From positions 1 through 64,000 of the forward strand of contig NZ_FQYW01000009.1 in assembly GCF_900141865.1 (NCBI RefSeq): 64,000 bases of DNA, written 5' to 3'. The translations under genes were made by a program, and so were the position numbers. How positions within the stretch are numbered: the first letter of the stretch is position 1; the number at the start of each line of letters is the position of its first letter. The notes beneath the pieces were generated by a model. That model saw only the letters and a list, made by a program, of their open reading frames with translations. It was not told the DNA's origin and searched no databases. This DNA is from Anaerovibrio lipolyticus DSM 3074. Its GTDB lineage: Bacteria; Bacillota; Negativicutes; Selenomonadales; Selenomonadaceae. Positions 41,442-53,000 of this stretch are shown here, in pieces.

Positions 41442-42032
41442 TTAAACAATCTTGGAACCGTCGTATACCTCGCCGCCTACATCTGGTCCCAGACCATACT
41501 TTTCCGCCCACTCTGACTTATATTTTACTGCCTGGGCATGAATAGCCTTAAAACCATTCTCATCCAAGGTCTTTTTTACCTTAGCCGGACAACCTACTAC
41601 CAAAGAATTTGGTGGAATAATAGTCCCCTTGGTAACCAATGCACCGGCACCAACAATGGAGCCACGGCCTATTACAGCACCGTCAAGAATGGTGGCACCC
41701 ATACCAATAAGACAATAATCCTCAATGGTGCAGGCATGAAGGGTAACGCTGTGTCCTACGGTTACATAATCCCCCACGATACACGCATAGTCGTCAGCCA
41801 CGTGAAGGCAGGAATTATCCTGGATATTGCTGTAGCGGCCCACAACCACCTTGTTTACATCGCCACGAAGGGTAGCATTTGGCCAAACACTGGCGTATTC
41901 CTTTAATTCCACATCCCCCACCAATGTGGCGGTACTGAAGGAATAAGCCTTTTTGTCAATTACAGGGTATCTTCCCTCAAACTCATAAATATAATGCTTG
42001 GCATCCTGCTCACGAATCTTAATGTACTCCAT
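41442..42032 (-). CDS. Gamma-carbonic anhydrase family hexapeptide protein
   Basis: 196 residues forming a left-handed beta-helix of hexapeptide repeats (ATLVGDVELKEYASVWPNAT, LRGDVNKVVVGRYSNIQDNS), with histidines in CLHVADD and VGHSVTLHAC at the places of the gamma-class zinc ligands. The C-terminal helix packs on the coil. Family members are carbonic anhydrases or related transferases of the YrdA/PaaY type; activity cannot be decided from sequence. GAGGTG precedes the ATG. It lies between the phosphohexomutase and serine acetyltransferase genes, probably in one transcript. Confidence 0.85.
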   Translation of the reverse strand: MEYIKIREQDAKHYIYEFEGRYPVIDKKAYSFSTATLVGDVELKEYASVWPNATLRGDVNKVVVGRYSNIQDNSCLHVADDYACIVGDYVTVGHSVTLHACTIEDYCLIGMGATILDGAVIGRGSIVGAGALVTKGTIIPPNSLVVGCPAKVKKTLDENGFKAIHAQAVKYKSEWAEKYGLGPDVGGEVYDGSKIV

Positions 42033-42108
42033 TTCTCTTACACCTCATTCATAAAACGAAACACAAATTCCTTATTAGTATACTGCTTTTGTAGGTTTTT
42101 ATCAATAA

Positions 42109-43791
42109 TTATTCAAACAAAGGTTTACAAGCCGCAGACAGCTTATCCTTCTTAGCCTGTGCCTCTGCCAAATTCTTACCTAATGTTGTAAAGTATGCCT
42201 TAATCTTAGGCTCAGTACCTGAAGGTCTTACCACGATGGTTGCTCCGTCCTCCAAGGTATAGATAAGAACGTTAGCAGATGGAAGTCCTGTTTCCTCTGT
42301 CTTTTTGTAATCAACAGCCTTGGTTACCTTCAGCCCTGCAAATTCAGCCGGTGGATTGTCGCGAAGGCCCTGCATAATGCCAGCCATCTTATCCATTCCG
42401 CTGAGTCCTGGGAACTCAAAGCTGTCAATCTTATTGTAATAACGGCCATACTTGGCATAAATTTCCTCAAGACGTGCCTTTATGCTGGAGCCGATACTTC
42501 TGTAGTATGCAGCCATTTCACAGATAAGCATGGAAGCCACAACTGCATCCTTGTCACGGACATAGGAACCGGACAGATAGCCATAGCTTTCCTCAAAGCC
42601 AAAGATAAAGCGCTCCTCCTGACCTGCTTCCTCCAAATGGAGAATCTGATCACCGATCCACTTAAAGCCAGTGAGTACCTTTCTAAGCTCTACACCATAA
42701 TTCTTCGCAACAGCATCTGCCAACGGTGTGGACACCAAGGACATTACTGCCACTGGATCCTTTGGCATGGTCCCCTTTTCAATACGCCCGGCACAAATAT
42801 AGTCAAGGAGTAATACACCCATCTCATTTCCAGATACCAGCTCATAGGAACCATCCGGGCACTTCATGGCAATACCAACACGGTCTGCATCCGGGTCGGT
42901 GGCCAGCATAAGATCTGCATCACACTTTTCTGCCAGCTTCAAGCCAGCCTCCAACGCATCATAAATCTCCGGGTTTGGATAACTGCAGGTGGTAAAGTAT
43001 CCATTTGGATATTCCTGCTCTGGAACGATGGTAATATCATTGATGCCGATATCCTTCAGCACCTGAGTAACCGGAACCAGGCCAGAACCATTTAATGGAC
43101 TGTAAACCAGCTTTAAGCCACTTGTCTTGGCCAAGCCCGTACGAACCTGTCTGGACTCAATGGCATCATAAAAGGCCTTTTTGCAGCTATCATCCACAAA
43201 GCGGATAAGGCCATCCTCCACTCCTTGGGCAAAGGACATGGTCTTGGCCCCTGTGAGGACATCAGTCTTCTGAATTTCATCGTATACAATAGCAGCTGCA
43301 TCATCAGTCATCTGACAGCCGTCAGGACCATAAGCCTTATAGCCGTTATATTTGGATGGGTTGTGGGATGCTGTCACCATAATTCCCGCATTGCACTTGT
43401 AGTATCTGGTGGCAAAGGATAATGCAGGCACCGGCATAGCAGCATCATAAATGCGAACCTTAATACCATTGGCTGCCAATACTCCTGCAGCGGTCTTGGA
43501 AAAAACATCACTCTTAAGGCGGGTATCAAAGCTGATGGCTACTGTCTGGCTGCCCCCCTGCTTCTTCACCCAGTTGGCAAGGCCCTGAGTAGCCTGTCTT
43601 ACCACATAAATGTTCATGCGGTTGGTACCGGCACCCAGTACACCACGAAGTCCCGCTGTACCAAATTTAAGGGATACAGCGAAGCGATCCTTGATTTCCT
43701 CATCATTCCCCTCAACCTTTGCCAATTCAGGGTACAAATCGCAATCTTCAAGGTCAAAGGACATCCAACGCTTATATTCATTCTGATACAT
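42109..43791 (-). CDS. Phospho-sugar mutase (phosphoglucomutase/phosphomannomutase)
   Basis: 560 residues from the ATG at 43791, nine bases after GGAGG; a TTG at 43812 would include the ribosome-binding site and is rejected. The enzyme interconverts hexose 1- and 6-phosphates. Key motifs are FGTAGLRGVLGAGTNRMN, the phosphoserine loop TASHNPSKYNGYK, the metal-binding DPDADRVG, the sugar-binding GFEESYGYLSG and the phosphate-binding RPSGTEPKIKAY near the C-terminus. Length fits the PgcA/YhxB type, used for UDP-glucose and surface polysaccharides. It lies 84 bases after the PP2C gene with no clear terminator between. Confidence 0.92.
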   Translation of the reverse strand: MYQNEYKRWMSFDLEDCDLYPELAKVEGNDEEIKDRFAVSLKFGTAGLRGVLGAGTNRMNIYVVRQATQGLANWVKKQGGSQTVAISFDTRLKSDVFSKTAAGVLAANGIKVRIYDAAMPVPALSFATRYYKCNAGIMVTASHNPSKYNGYKAYGPDGCQMTDDAAAIVYDEIQKTDVLTGAKTMSFAQGVEDGLIRFVDDSCKKAFYDAIESRQVRTGLAKTSGLKLVYSPLNGSGLVPVTQVLKDIGINDITIVPEQEYPNGYFTTCSYPNPEIYDALEAGLKLAEKCDADLMLATDPDADRVGIAMKCPDGSYELVSGNEMGVLLLDYICAGRIEKGTMPKDPVAVMSLVSTPLADAVAKNYGVELRKVLTGFKWIGDQILHLEEAGQEERFIFGFEESYGYLSGSYVRDKDAVVASMLICEMAAYYRSIGSSIKARLEEIYAKYGRYYNKIDSFEFPGLSGMDKMAGIMQGLRDNPPAEFAGLKVTKAVDYKKTEETGLPSANVLIYTLEDGATIVVRPSGTEPKIKAYFTTLGKNLAEAQAKKDKLSAACKPLFE

Positions 43792-43875
43792 AACAAAGCC
43801 CCTCCGTTTCAAATTTTATTACCCTTTACACTTCGATAATAAACCTTCAAAATCCTTTATTTATCTGGAAAAAAG

Positions 43876-45687
43876 TTATTTTTCCCAAACTGGGCCGAAA
43901 TAAGTCAGTGCCAGCATAGTAATATCATCAGACTGTTCTGCATCTCCCACAAAGGCTGCCACAGACTTGCTAATTTCCTCCAAAAGTGATTGAGGTTCAT
44001 CAGCATTTTTAGAGCAATTAAGCTGAGACAGCAGTCTTTCCTCACCATATAGCTCATCTTTATTATTCATGGCCTCAGTAACGCCATCTGTATACAGGAA
44101 CAAACTATCACCTGGCTTTAGGATAGTGGACTGACTTACATAGGAAATATTCTTTCTGCCTGCCAGAACAAAATTTGATTCAACATCAAGATAACGGAAA
44201 GCTCCCTTTTCCTTTTCGTAAATCAACGATGGATTATGCCCACCATTAACGAATTCAAAAAGACCTGTCCTTATATCCAAAATACCAATGAAAGCAGTTA
44301 CGAACATTCTGGCAGTATTATCCTCCTTTAGCTGGTTATTAGCCTGGGAAATAATGTCCTCCAGTGGCCTGTTTTGTCCACCAAGAATGAGATTTTTCAG
44401 CATGGTTTTGGATATGGCCATAAATATGGCAGCGCCCACTCCCTTGCCGGAAACATCAGCAATGGTAACAGCAAGATGGTTGTCATCCACCATATAGAAA
44501 TCGTAGAAATCGCCCCCCACTTCCTTTGCGGAATGCATGGAAGCATGAAGTAGAAATTCCTTATGTTCAGGGAATGGCGGGAATTTATGTGGCAATACAC
44601 CGTTCTGAATATCCTGTGCCAAATTCAGCTCCGTGGAGATGCGCTCCTTTTCAGCTGTTGCAGCCGTAAGGTTATCCATATAGCCTTCCAACTCATCGGT
44701 CATAATATTAAAGCAGTTGGCCAGCTCCTCAATTTCATCTCCCGTACGAATATCCACCCGATTGGAAAAACTGCCATCAAATAATTTTTTATCTCCTTCA
44801 GGCAATTCCCCTGAAGCCGATAATGAACCAATTACAGCCTTTTTAGATATTTCTCGGACACTGTCAGCCAGCTTTAGGATGGATGCCACAAATCTTTTTG
44901 ACAATTTTTTTCCCTCATATATTACAAAGAAAAGAAGCATAAGAAGGACGGCCACCATAAAAATGCTGATCAAAATTATATGTCCCTTCATGTCGGCCAA
45001 TTTATCCTTGGTAAGGGCATAAATATTATCCCTATTTTCCTCTATGGGAGCTATGACTTGATTCTTTTCGAAAACAGTGGCAACGCTCCATCCTGTATTT
45101 TCAATTGGCGTATAAGCAACATAATAATCCTTTTTATCGATAAAGACCAACTGAACGCCACTATGTCCCAGGCACATTTCTTGGGCGATATGGGCAAGAC
45201 TTGCACTATCAGATTCACGGATATCATCCTTCATATCCACCGCAAGCTCCAGTGCATCCCCTGCTTCATAGGCCCTGGCTTGAGATGACAAAACAACCTT
45301 TCCCTGTTTATTCAGCGCAAAACAAAAGCCTGAATTTGATAGGTGAATGTCGTCAATTACATCCCGGAGCTTTTCCATAGAATTATTAATGGAACCATGA
45401 CCTTCACCATCAATGATAAGTTGGATAATTTTGGCATTATAACGGGCAATATATAAAAGCTCCTCCCCCCGTTGCCTTACCAGGAGTTGAGAGCTGTCCT
45501 GATAAGAGGTATTTCCAATGCTCTGGCCCATTTCCTCAGCCTGATGCAAAGCAGAAACAAGGCCGTAAAATGCTATGATACCCAGAACAAAAATAATAAT
45601 CAGATTACTGCCAAGGAGAATGCGTATTAGCTTATGCAAAATACTATTCTCTTTTCCACCTGACAAATAGCTAAAAATATCTTTCAT
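43876..45687 (-). CDS. Membrane sensor PP2C (SpoIIE/RsbU-type) phosphatase of the NRPS operon
   Basis: 603 residues. Membrane segment (~22-45), extracytoplasmic single-Cache-like sensor (~50-225, with GFCFALNKQGKVVLSSQA), second membrane segment (IILISIFMVAVLLMLLFFVI), then a HAMP region with an unusual ~30-residue insertion, a coiled linker and a PP2C domain. PP2C motifs are EVGGDFYDFYMVD, IADVSGKGVGAAIFM and QSDDITMLAL. It has no HATPase. It probably dephosphorylates the STAS protein encoded at the other end of this four-gene operon, in response to an external signal that might be the product of the NRPS or a competitor molecule (inference). It starts 33 bases after the MATE gene. Confidence 0.87.
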   Translation of the reverse strand: MKDIFSYLSGGKENSILHKLIRILLGSNLIIIFVLGIIAFYGLVSALHQAEEMGQSIGNTSYQDSSQLLVRQRGEELLYIARYNAKIIQLIIDGEGHGSINNSMEKLRDVIDDIHLSNSGFCFALNKQGKVVLSSQARAYEAGDALELAVDMKDDIRESDSASLAHIAQEMCLGHSGVQLVFIDKKDYYVAYTPIENTGWSVATVFEKNQVIAPIEENRDNIYALTKDKLADMKGHIILISIFMVAVLLMLLFFVIYEGKKLSKRFVASILKLADSVREISKKAVIGSLSASGELPEGDKKLFDGSFSNRVDIRTGDEIEELANCFNIMTDELEGYMDNLTAATAEKERISTELNLAQDIQNGVLPHKFPPFPEHKEFLLHASMHSAKEVGGDFYDFYMVDDNHLAVTIADVSGKGVGAAIFMAISKTMLKNLILGGQNRPLEDIISQANNQLKEDNTARMFVTAFIGILDIRTGLFEFVNGGHNPSLIYEKEKGAFRYLDVESNFVLAGRKNISYVSQSTILKPGDSLFLYTDGVTEAMNNKDELYGEERLLSQLNCSKNADEPQSLLEEISKSVAAFVGDAEQSDDITMLALTYFGPVWEK

Positions 45688-45720
45688 ATCGATGATACTC
45701 CATCTAAATAATTTATCATT

Positions 45721-47049
45721 TTACCCCATGTATTCATGACGAAATTTGATTAAGAAAACGATGGCCACCACTGTAGAAACCACCTCAGCAAATGTCTGGG
45801 AAAACCACAGTCCATCAACACCGAAAAGAAGTGGCAGCCCAAAAATGGCAACGGATTGCAACACAAATGTACGCATAAAAGCTATGGCTGCTGAAACCTT
45901 GCCATTACCAAGGCCTGTAAAGTATGCCGACGCATATTCATTGAAGCCTTGTAATATAAAGGCAAAAGCAAACATCCTAAGGGCATATATCCCCAAAGCA
46001 CATAGCTCAGCATCATAGCCCAAATATATTTCTGCCACAAGGGGGGCAAAGCATTGAGCTGCACCAAACATCACTATACCACAGCCCAAATTAAGCTTAA
46101 TGCCATTTTTCAACAGGCTCTGTAGCTCCTCATAATTTTGTGCACCTGCATGATAGCCCACTACAGAGGCGGCCTCCATGGCCAGTCCATAGAAGATAGC
46201 GGCAAAAATACCCTCAACAAAAAGAACCGTTCCGTAGGCAGCAACACCATCTTCACCAATAAATCGCATAAGCTGCATATTGTAAAAGATAAAAATTAAT
46301 GCAGTGGAAACGTTGGTCACCATTTCTGAGGAACCATTCCCCATGGCCCCCAGCAATGGTCCAATCTCCCAGCCACTCTTAACCAGCCGCAACGGACTGG
46401 TATTTTCCCGCATAAAATAGATAAGAGGCAAAATACCGTTAAGGCACATACCTATGGCTGTAGCCAGTGCTGCTCCAGTCATGCCCCAGCCGAAAATCAC
46501 GATAAACAGCCAGTCGAAAAATATATTTGAAAACATATTTATCAGGGGAAAATACAAGCCAAACTGGGGCTTTTCAGCAGTAATTAATAGGCTTTGAAAG
46601 GCATAGCTAAGAATTGCTATCGGCATAAATACTAACAAGACACGACCGTAAGGCAATCCATAGGCCATCATATCCTCTGTAGCCCCTAGCAAACCAGACA
46701 CTGTAGGTAATGCAAACAAGCCAACAGCTCCAAGAAAAATTCCAGCACCAAAGGCTGCCTTGATAATCATGGTAAAGTAGCGGTTGGCCCGATCTCTATC
46801 CCCCTTGCCCAACTCGGCGGCAATAAGGGCGCTGCCACCAACGCCAAACATCATCCCCACGGCCATAATCGCCAGCAAATATGGATAAATAATATTTATG
46901 GCAGCAAAAGCTGTCTTACCAATATAATTGGACACGAAATAGCCATCAATAAGATCATAGGTTGTAGAAACCAGAATCATACCAATGGTGGGCAACGCAA
47001 ACAAAACAAGTTTGCCACATGTAAAATGATCTGACAGTTTTATATTCAT
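45721..47049 (-). CDS. MATE-family efflux transporter
   Basis: 442 residues with about twelve membrane segments. The N-terminal part (LFALPTIGMILVSTTYDLIDGYFVSNYIG) and a middle GMTGAALATAIGMCLNGILPLIYF segment are typical MATE motifs. It is an antiporter that usually expels drugs or small metabolites using Na+ or H+. Its ATG overlaps the NRPS stop codon (ATGA), so the two are translationally coupled. The most likely cargo is the NRPS product, with self-protection as the likely benefit; this is inferred from coupling alone. Confidence 0.92.
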   Translation of the reverse strand: MNIKLSDHFTCGKLVLFALPTIGMILVSTTYDLIDGYFVSNYIGKTAFAAINIIYPYLLAIMAVGMMFGVGGSALIAAELGKGDRDRANRYFTMIIKAAFGAGIFLGAVGLFALPTVSGLLGATEDMMAYGLPYGRVLLVFMPIAILSYAFQSLLITAEKPQFGLYFPLINMFSNIFFDWLFIVIFGWGMTGAALATAIGMCLNGILPLIYFMRENTSPLRLVKSGWEIGPLLGAMGNGSSEMVTNVSTALIFIFYNMQLMRFIGEDGVAAYGTVLFVEGIFAAIFYGLAMEAASVVGYHAGAQNYEELQSLLKNGIKLNLGCGIVMFGAAQCFAPLVAEIYLGYDAELCALGIYALRMFAFAFILQGFNEYASAYFTGLGNGKVSAAIAFMRTFVLQSVAIFGLPLLFGVDGLWFSQTFAEVVSTVVAIVFLIKFRHEYMG

Positions 47050-50000
47050 AAATTATCCTCACAACGAACAATCTCTTCCAGTATTTTAACGTAGAGATTG
47101 TGGAAGTCTTCCATTTGCGTCGGGTCAAACAGCCCCTTTGCATATTCCATTTCAGAATCAAAGCTTCCATCCCCATGCTCATTTTCCAAAAGCTCCAGCT
47201 CCAAACGGGCACCGGCAGCGGAAAAATCATTATTAAGTTCAATCAGGGTTGGCTTTAACACATCCAGTTCATCACCATTGATTCCCAGCTGAAGATTTAC
47301 CTCAATACAATCATTGACAAATGCTTCATAGTTCCCAGCCATAAAATCATAGGAGCTATGGGCAATTCCTTCCGCCACCTGCTCCTTTACTGAAAGAAGG
47401 AAGTCAGACATGGATGTATATTCTTCCATCCGGGCAGCCGCCGGTAAATTCTTTATCATCATACCCACGGCATTTTGGGCCTCCACAGCCAAACGATTAT
47501 TGAAAATCCAGTTTACCATAACATGCTGTTTGCCCGTAAAGCGGGACAGGGTCAAAAGAGCCGCTCCAATGGCCATAACTGAGTGGCTTACACCCCAGAA
47601 GCTCTCAGCTTTTTTCACATCATCTGCTGCAAACTCAAGTCTTTTATCCATATCAGCCTGATCGATATGGTCACGATCTACCAGCATCTGGGCCTCCACC
47701 GATTCATCAGGCATATTACACCAAACCTCATCTCCATATCGGGACTCAAACCAAGCCCTATCCTCTTCAAAACTCCCCTGCTTCATCCGATGTATTTCTT
47801 CACTGCGAAGGGCAAAGTAATAATCAGGAGGCAGCTCACGATCAAAGTATGCATTTACAATATCCGCCAGTAGCACACCAAGGGAATCACCGTCCATCAA
47901 CATGTGGTGAATATCCATAAACAGATATCCATGGGACGGCGAACGGAATACCTTCACGCGACACAGACAGGCATCTAATATTTTATCAAATGGCATCACC
48001 AATACATCCGGCAGCATTGGTACAGTTTCTTCGTTAATGTTCTGAACCTCAATCTCCTCCAAAAGACCTGGCACGTACTGCTGCACCAGCTCCCGGTTCT
48101 CGTCAAAACGGAATACCGAGGAAAGGGCAGGATGATTGTTAATTGCCCGATTAACTGCTTTACATAATCGATGAATATCAACCTCATCCGGCTCAAATTG
48201 AACAAGAAAATGCATATTGCTCCACATGGTGGCATCCGGACGGAAAAGCTGTACATCCAAAATCTGGGTTTGCAACGGTGTTAATGCCAATGGCCGTTTC
48301 CTTGCCTCCATTTCCCGATCCTCAATACTGCCCATTTTCATGCGTTCCATGGCAATAGCAGCAATTTGTCTAGGAGTTCGCTTCTGGAAAATATCTGCAG
48401 CAATCAGTCCTGAAATATCCGCGTTGGCCAAAGCCACCATGGCACTAAGGGAATCGCCACCCAAATCAAAGAAATCATCCAAAGCACCTACCTTGTCCTC
48501 CGGCAATTTAAGAGCCAAAGCAAAGGCATGGCAAAGAGCCTGTTCCACATCTGTGGCAGGTGGCTCATATTGGGCCCTGAAGGCTGATAAATCCGGCTCT
48601 GGCAGTGCTCTCCTGTTCACCTTTCCATTTGGTGTCAACGGCATAGCCTCCAAATGGACAAACAGATTAGGTACCATGTATTCAGGGAGTTTAGCAGCAA
48701 GATGGTTCTTAAGGTCATTATCATCCACGTCCTTAACCGCAGTATAATAGCCCACCAGATATTCACCCGTTCCCTTTTTCAGGACAGAAACAGCCCCTGA
48801 ATTAATGGCAGGATATTCCATCAATACCTTTTCTATTTCATCCAGTTCAATTCGGAAGCCACGCAACTTTATCTGATTATCAATACGGCCAAAGACCCGG
48901 ATTTTTCCTTCATCGGTCCATGCCGCCAAATCACCGCTACGATATGCCCGTACCCCATCATGTGTAAAGAAGGACGCCGCCGTCTTGTCAGGCAAATTAA
49001 TATAGCCGCGGCCAACCTGCTGACCGCAAATCATCAGCTCGCCACGTATGCCAACTGGCAATGGATTGCCAAAGGAATCAGCTATATAGAACTGGGTATT
49101 GGCTATAGGCGTACCAACAGTAACCACCTTGCTTTCCACCATTTCCTCGGCGGCACAGCCCATGGTGGCCTCTGTAGGTCCATATACGTTTAAAATCACG
49201 CTGTCCTGCCGTAAATCACGTAATTTCTGGTAAAGCCCAGCTGGGAAGGCTTCAGCACCAACATCATAAAAGGTTATCTGCTTCAATGCTTCCATTGTTT
49301 CCGGTATTGCCAAAAGTCCCAACAAATAGGTTGGTGTACAGGTAATACCATTTACCCTATTATCCGAAATCAGCTGTGCCAACAGGCTTGGGGTATGAAT
49401 TTCCTCCTCGGTGGCAATAACTACAGAACAGCCATTACACAATGGAACGAACTCCTCCACAATGGACACATCGAAGGAGAAGGAAGCCAAAGCTAAGGCA
49501 ATACGTCCCGGCTTTGTATAATGCATTATTTCCGGAGATTTTTCATTGCAATGAACGTAGTTTGCAATATTTTTATGTTCAATCATTACGCCCTTTGGCT
49601 TGCCAGTGGTACCAGATGTATAAATACAATATGCCAAATTATCAGCGCTAACCTCTGGCAGAGTGTTTTCTGTCCTCTCTTGATTAATGAGTCTCTCCAA
49701 GGACAAAACCTTACAATGCTCCTGCAGGGCAGACCGCTCAGCCAGCAGCTCCTTTGATGTAAGCAAAATAGGAATACTGCCATCTTCCAGACAAAACTCA
49801 ATTCGTTCGTCTGGATACTCTGGAATAAATGGCACAAATGCCCCTCCAGCTTTTAATATACCGATTTCAGCCACATAGGTCCAAACCTCACGATCAAAGA
49901 GAACACCTACCAGAGTTTCCATAGCCACCCCTTCCTGTAAAAGGGAATAGGCCACCTTGTCCGAAAGCTCATCCAATTCTTTATAGGTCAAGGTCTTCCC

Positions 50001-53000
50001 AGCAGCAATAACCGCTACTTTATCCGGCGTTTTTTGGGCCTGACGACGAATCTGCTCCTGCACAGGAACAAAATCCATAGCCACATCTTTATCATTAAAG
50101 ACTGCTAATTTTTTCTCGTCCTCATCTGTAAGAAGGGAAATATCACCAATAAATTCCTCTTTTAAAAGCCCCTCAGCCACAGTGAATAAATCCTGGGCAA
50201 ACCGCTTCACAAAGGCTGGTGAAAACCGCTCATTACGATATTCAATGGTCATGTTATAACGACCATCGGTAGAGAAGAACTGAATAGAAAAGCACCCAGT
50301 TACCATTCCGGTATGGTAATGCTCCAGGAAGTAGGAATCACCGCAAATGAGATTACCACCATCAGCATCACTGTTACCCTGTCCACCGCCCATGTTATCA
50401 GTAAACAAATCCCCTTGATAAATGAACTCCACATCCTCATTTACAGGACAATGCTTCAGCACCTCATCAAAGGAATAAATATCGTTACCCATACTGGTGA
50501 CGATTTGCCGTCCAATATTTTTTAAATAATCAACTACGGAAATATTTTCTGTAAAATCACCATAAACAGGAATTCGTTTTATGAGAGTACCAATAGTTGT
50601 ATCCATTCCAGCCCGGGCCCGGCCATTATATACACTGGAAAAAGAAACCTGTTTACACGTAAGGTATTTGGACAAAAGTAATGCCATGGCCCCCATGAAG
50701 AAGCTGCCTTCGGAAAGCTGGTAACGATTACAAAAGTCCTTAACTCGTTCTGTTGTAATTGTTTCCGGTATATAACGAATATTCTCGCTTACTCCCGGGG
50801 TAAGGGTACCCTCCCGATCTCCCGCCAACGATGGCACTTCATCCATTTTAGCAAACAGATTTTGATAATAAGCCTCAGCCTTTTCATGAGCACCGCCCTG
50901 CATAAGGGCTTCCTCGTACATCCCCACCTGCTGTATAGTGTAATCCTCCTGTAAAAATTCTATATCACTGGAGGAAGCAAGGGCACGATTCAATTCACTA
51001 ATAAGCAGACTTAGGGAGGTGGCATCAAAGAAAATAAGATGACTCTTTAAGGCCAAATAACATCTTTCGGGAGTACGATAAACAGCAAAATAAAATAGCA
51101 GTTCATCTGTCATAGGTACCACTGGCATAAATTCCTGAATAAACTCAAGGCGTTTATCCTCACTACCGTCTATTACAGGAACCTTAACTAAGGCCTCAGG
51201 GACCATATACATGTGGGGAATACCATCCTTCCCCGCCCGAATTATGTATTTCATAGAAGGATGGGCCGCCACAACGTCGTTTACGGCCGTTACCAGCTGC
51301 TCAGCCGTCACCCTGGCATCTGCCACCATCAAATAGGATAAGGTGTAAGTGGAATTATTACCACCTGTTAAGCCTTCCAGATAAATACCCATCTGGGTTT
51401 TGGTCAAAGGATAAAAATCCCGGTCCATTTGTGGCTTTTCCAGATTATTATTATCAGAATTTTCCTGTATGTAAGCAGCAAGAGCCCGTGGGGTTGGATA
51501 AGAGGCCACATCGTTGAAGGACAAGCTGGCATCATCCAGCTTAGCTACCAACATGGCCACAGAAAGAGAGGTTCCACCCATATTAAAGAAATCTGCAAGC
51601 ACACTGACACGTGGTAACTCCAAAACCTCGGCAAAGGCGGTACCAATTCTTTCCTCCAGCTCATTCTGTGGAGGCTCATATACCTCCTCCTCCACTGGTG
51701 GCTCCATTTTTTTCAGGGCCAAATAATCCACCTTATTACGTTCATTGCGTGGAAGCTCATCCAGGTGTACAAAATAATCCGGTACCATATATTCTGGCAA
51801 AATGGCCTTGACATGATTCCGTAGCTCATTGCTTTCCACCTTGTTGCCCATATAATAGCATGCCAATTTGTCGCCACCATGAACCCGCAGGGTAATGCAA
51901 GCGGCCTCCTTGACTCCATTGGCCCTTTGTACTGTTAATTCAACTTCACCAAGCTCTACACGGTACCCCCTCAGCTTTACCATGTGATCCTTTCTCCCAT
52001 GGAACAAAAGGTTTCCCGACTCATCATAGGCCATGTAATCCCCTGTGTGAAACAGGCGACCAGCACCAAATGGATTATCCGTAAACTTGGCAGCCGTTTC
52101 CTGTGGCATATTGTTATATCCCAGTGCCATCCAAGGACTTTCCACACAAAGCTCTCCCAGAACCCCCGGCTTCTGAATCAGCTCACCATCATCAGATAAC
52201 AGATATGCCTTGACACCATTGCCAGGTTTTCCCAGCATACGGGAATCCTCCTGAGATATTCTATGAAGAAGAATGGCTGCACATTCACTGGAGCCATATA
52301 CCTCAAGTATATTGCCATCCATGGTATACTTCGCCTTAGCCTTTTCTCCTCCCAAGACAACGTAATCTAGTGGCAAACGACCATACAGCTCCCTCATTAC
52401 ATAGAACATCTGAGGTGGCAAAAACATACCGGTAATATGGCGCTTTTGAATAATTTTATACAGCATTTCCGCATTCATCCGCTCCGTTGAGCTGGCAATG
52501 TACACGCAGCCTCCTACCATGAGCGGAGGATAAAGATCTACAAAGGAGGCAATAAAGGTCATTCCTGCCATACAACAGGTCACATCTTTGTCAGAAAAAA
52601 CATGGTACCCCTCCACAGTATGGAACCACATGGAAAAAAAGGTCTGCCGATGTACAACACCTTTTGGCTTACCAGTAGAACCGGAAGTAAAGAGAACTAA
52701 TCCTTCCTTGTCGGCAGCAGATAAATTTATTGTCTCATCTACCTCAAGGGAACTTTCCTCAGCAAATATATCCTCAATTGTCAAAACAGGAATATTAGTG
52801 ACCTTCTCAGATAAGTGTTTTGTTGAAACACAGGACACGCAGCCTGCATCCTCCAACACCGAATGTACCCTCTCTGCTGGATAATCCTCCTCTAAAGGTA
52901 CTACTGCACCTCCGGCCCGAAGTATGCCCAATACGGCCGTTAAGTAAACCCGGGTACGAGGCAGCAACACACCAACACGCATTCCGCTCTGTTCCTTGGA

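Noticed and set aside
43792-43812. Upstream TTG start for the phosphohexomutase (and similar early starts for cysE, remA, sigma factor and tolC)
   Set aside because: In each case the extension contains the ribosome-binding site of a better-placed ATG a few codons later.
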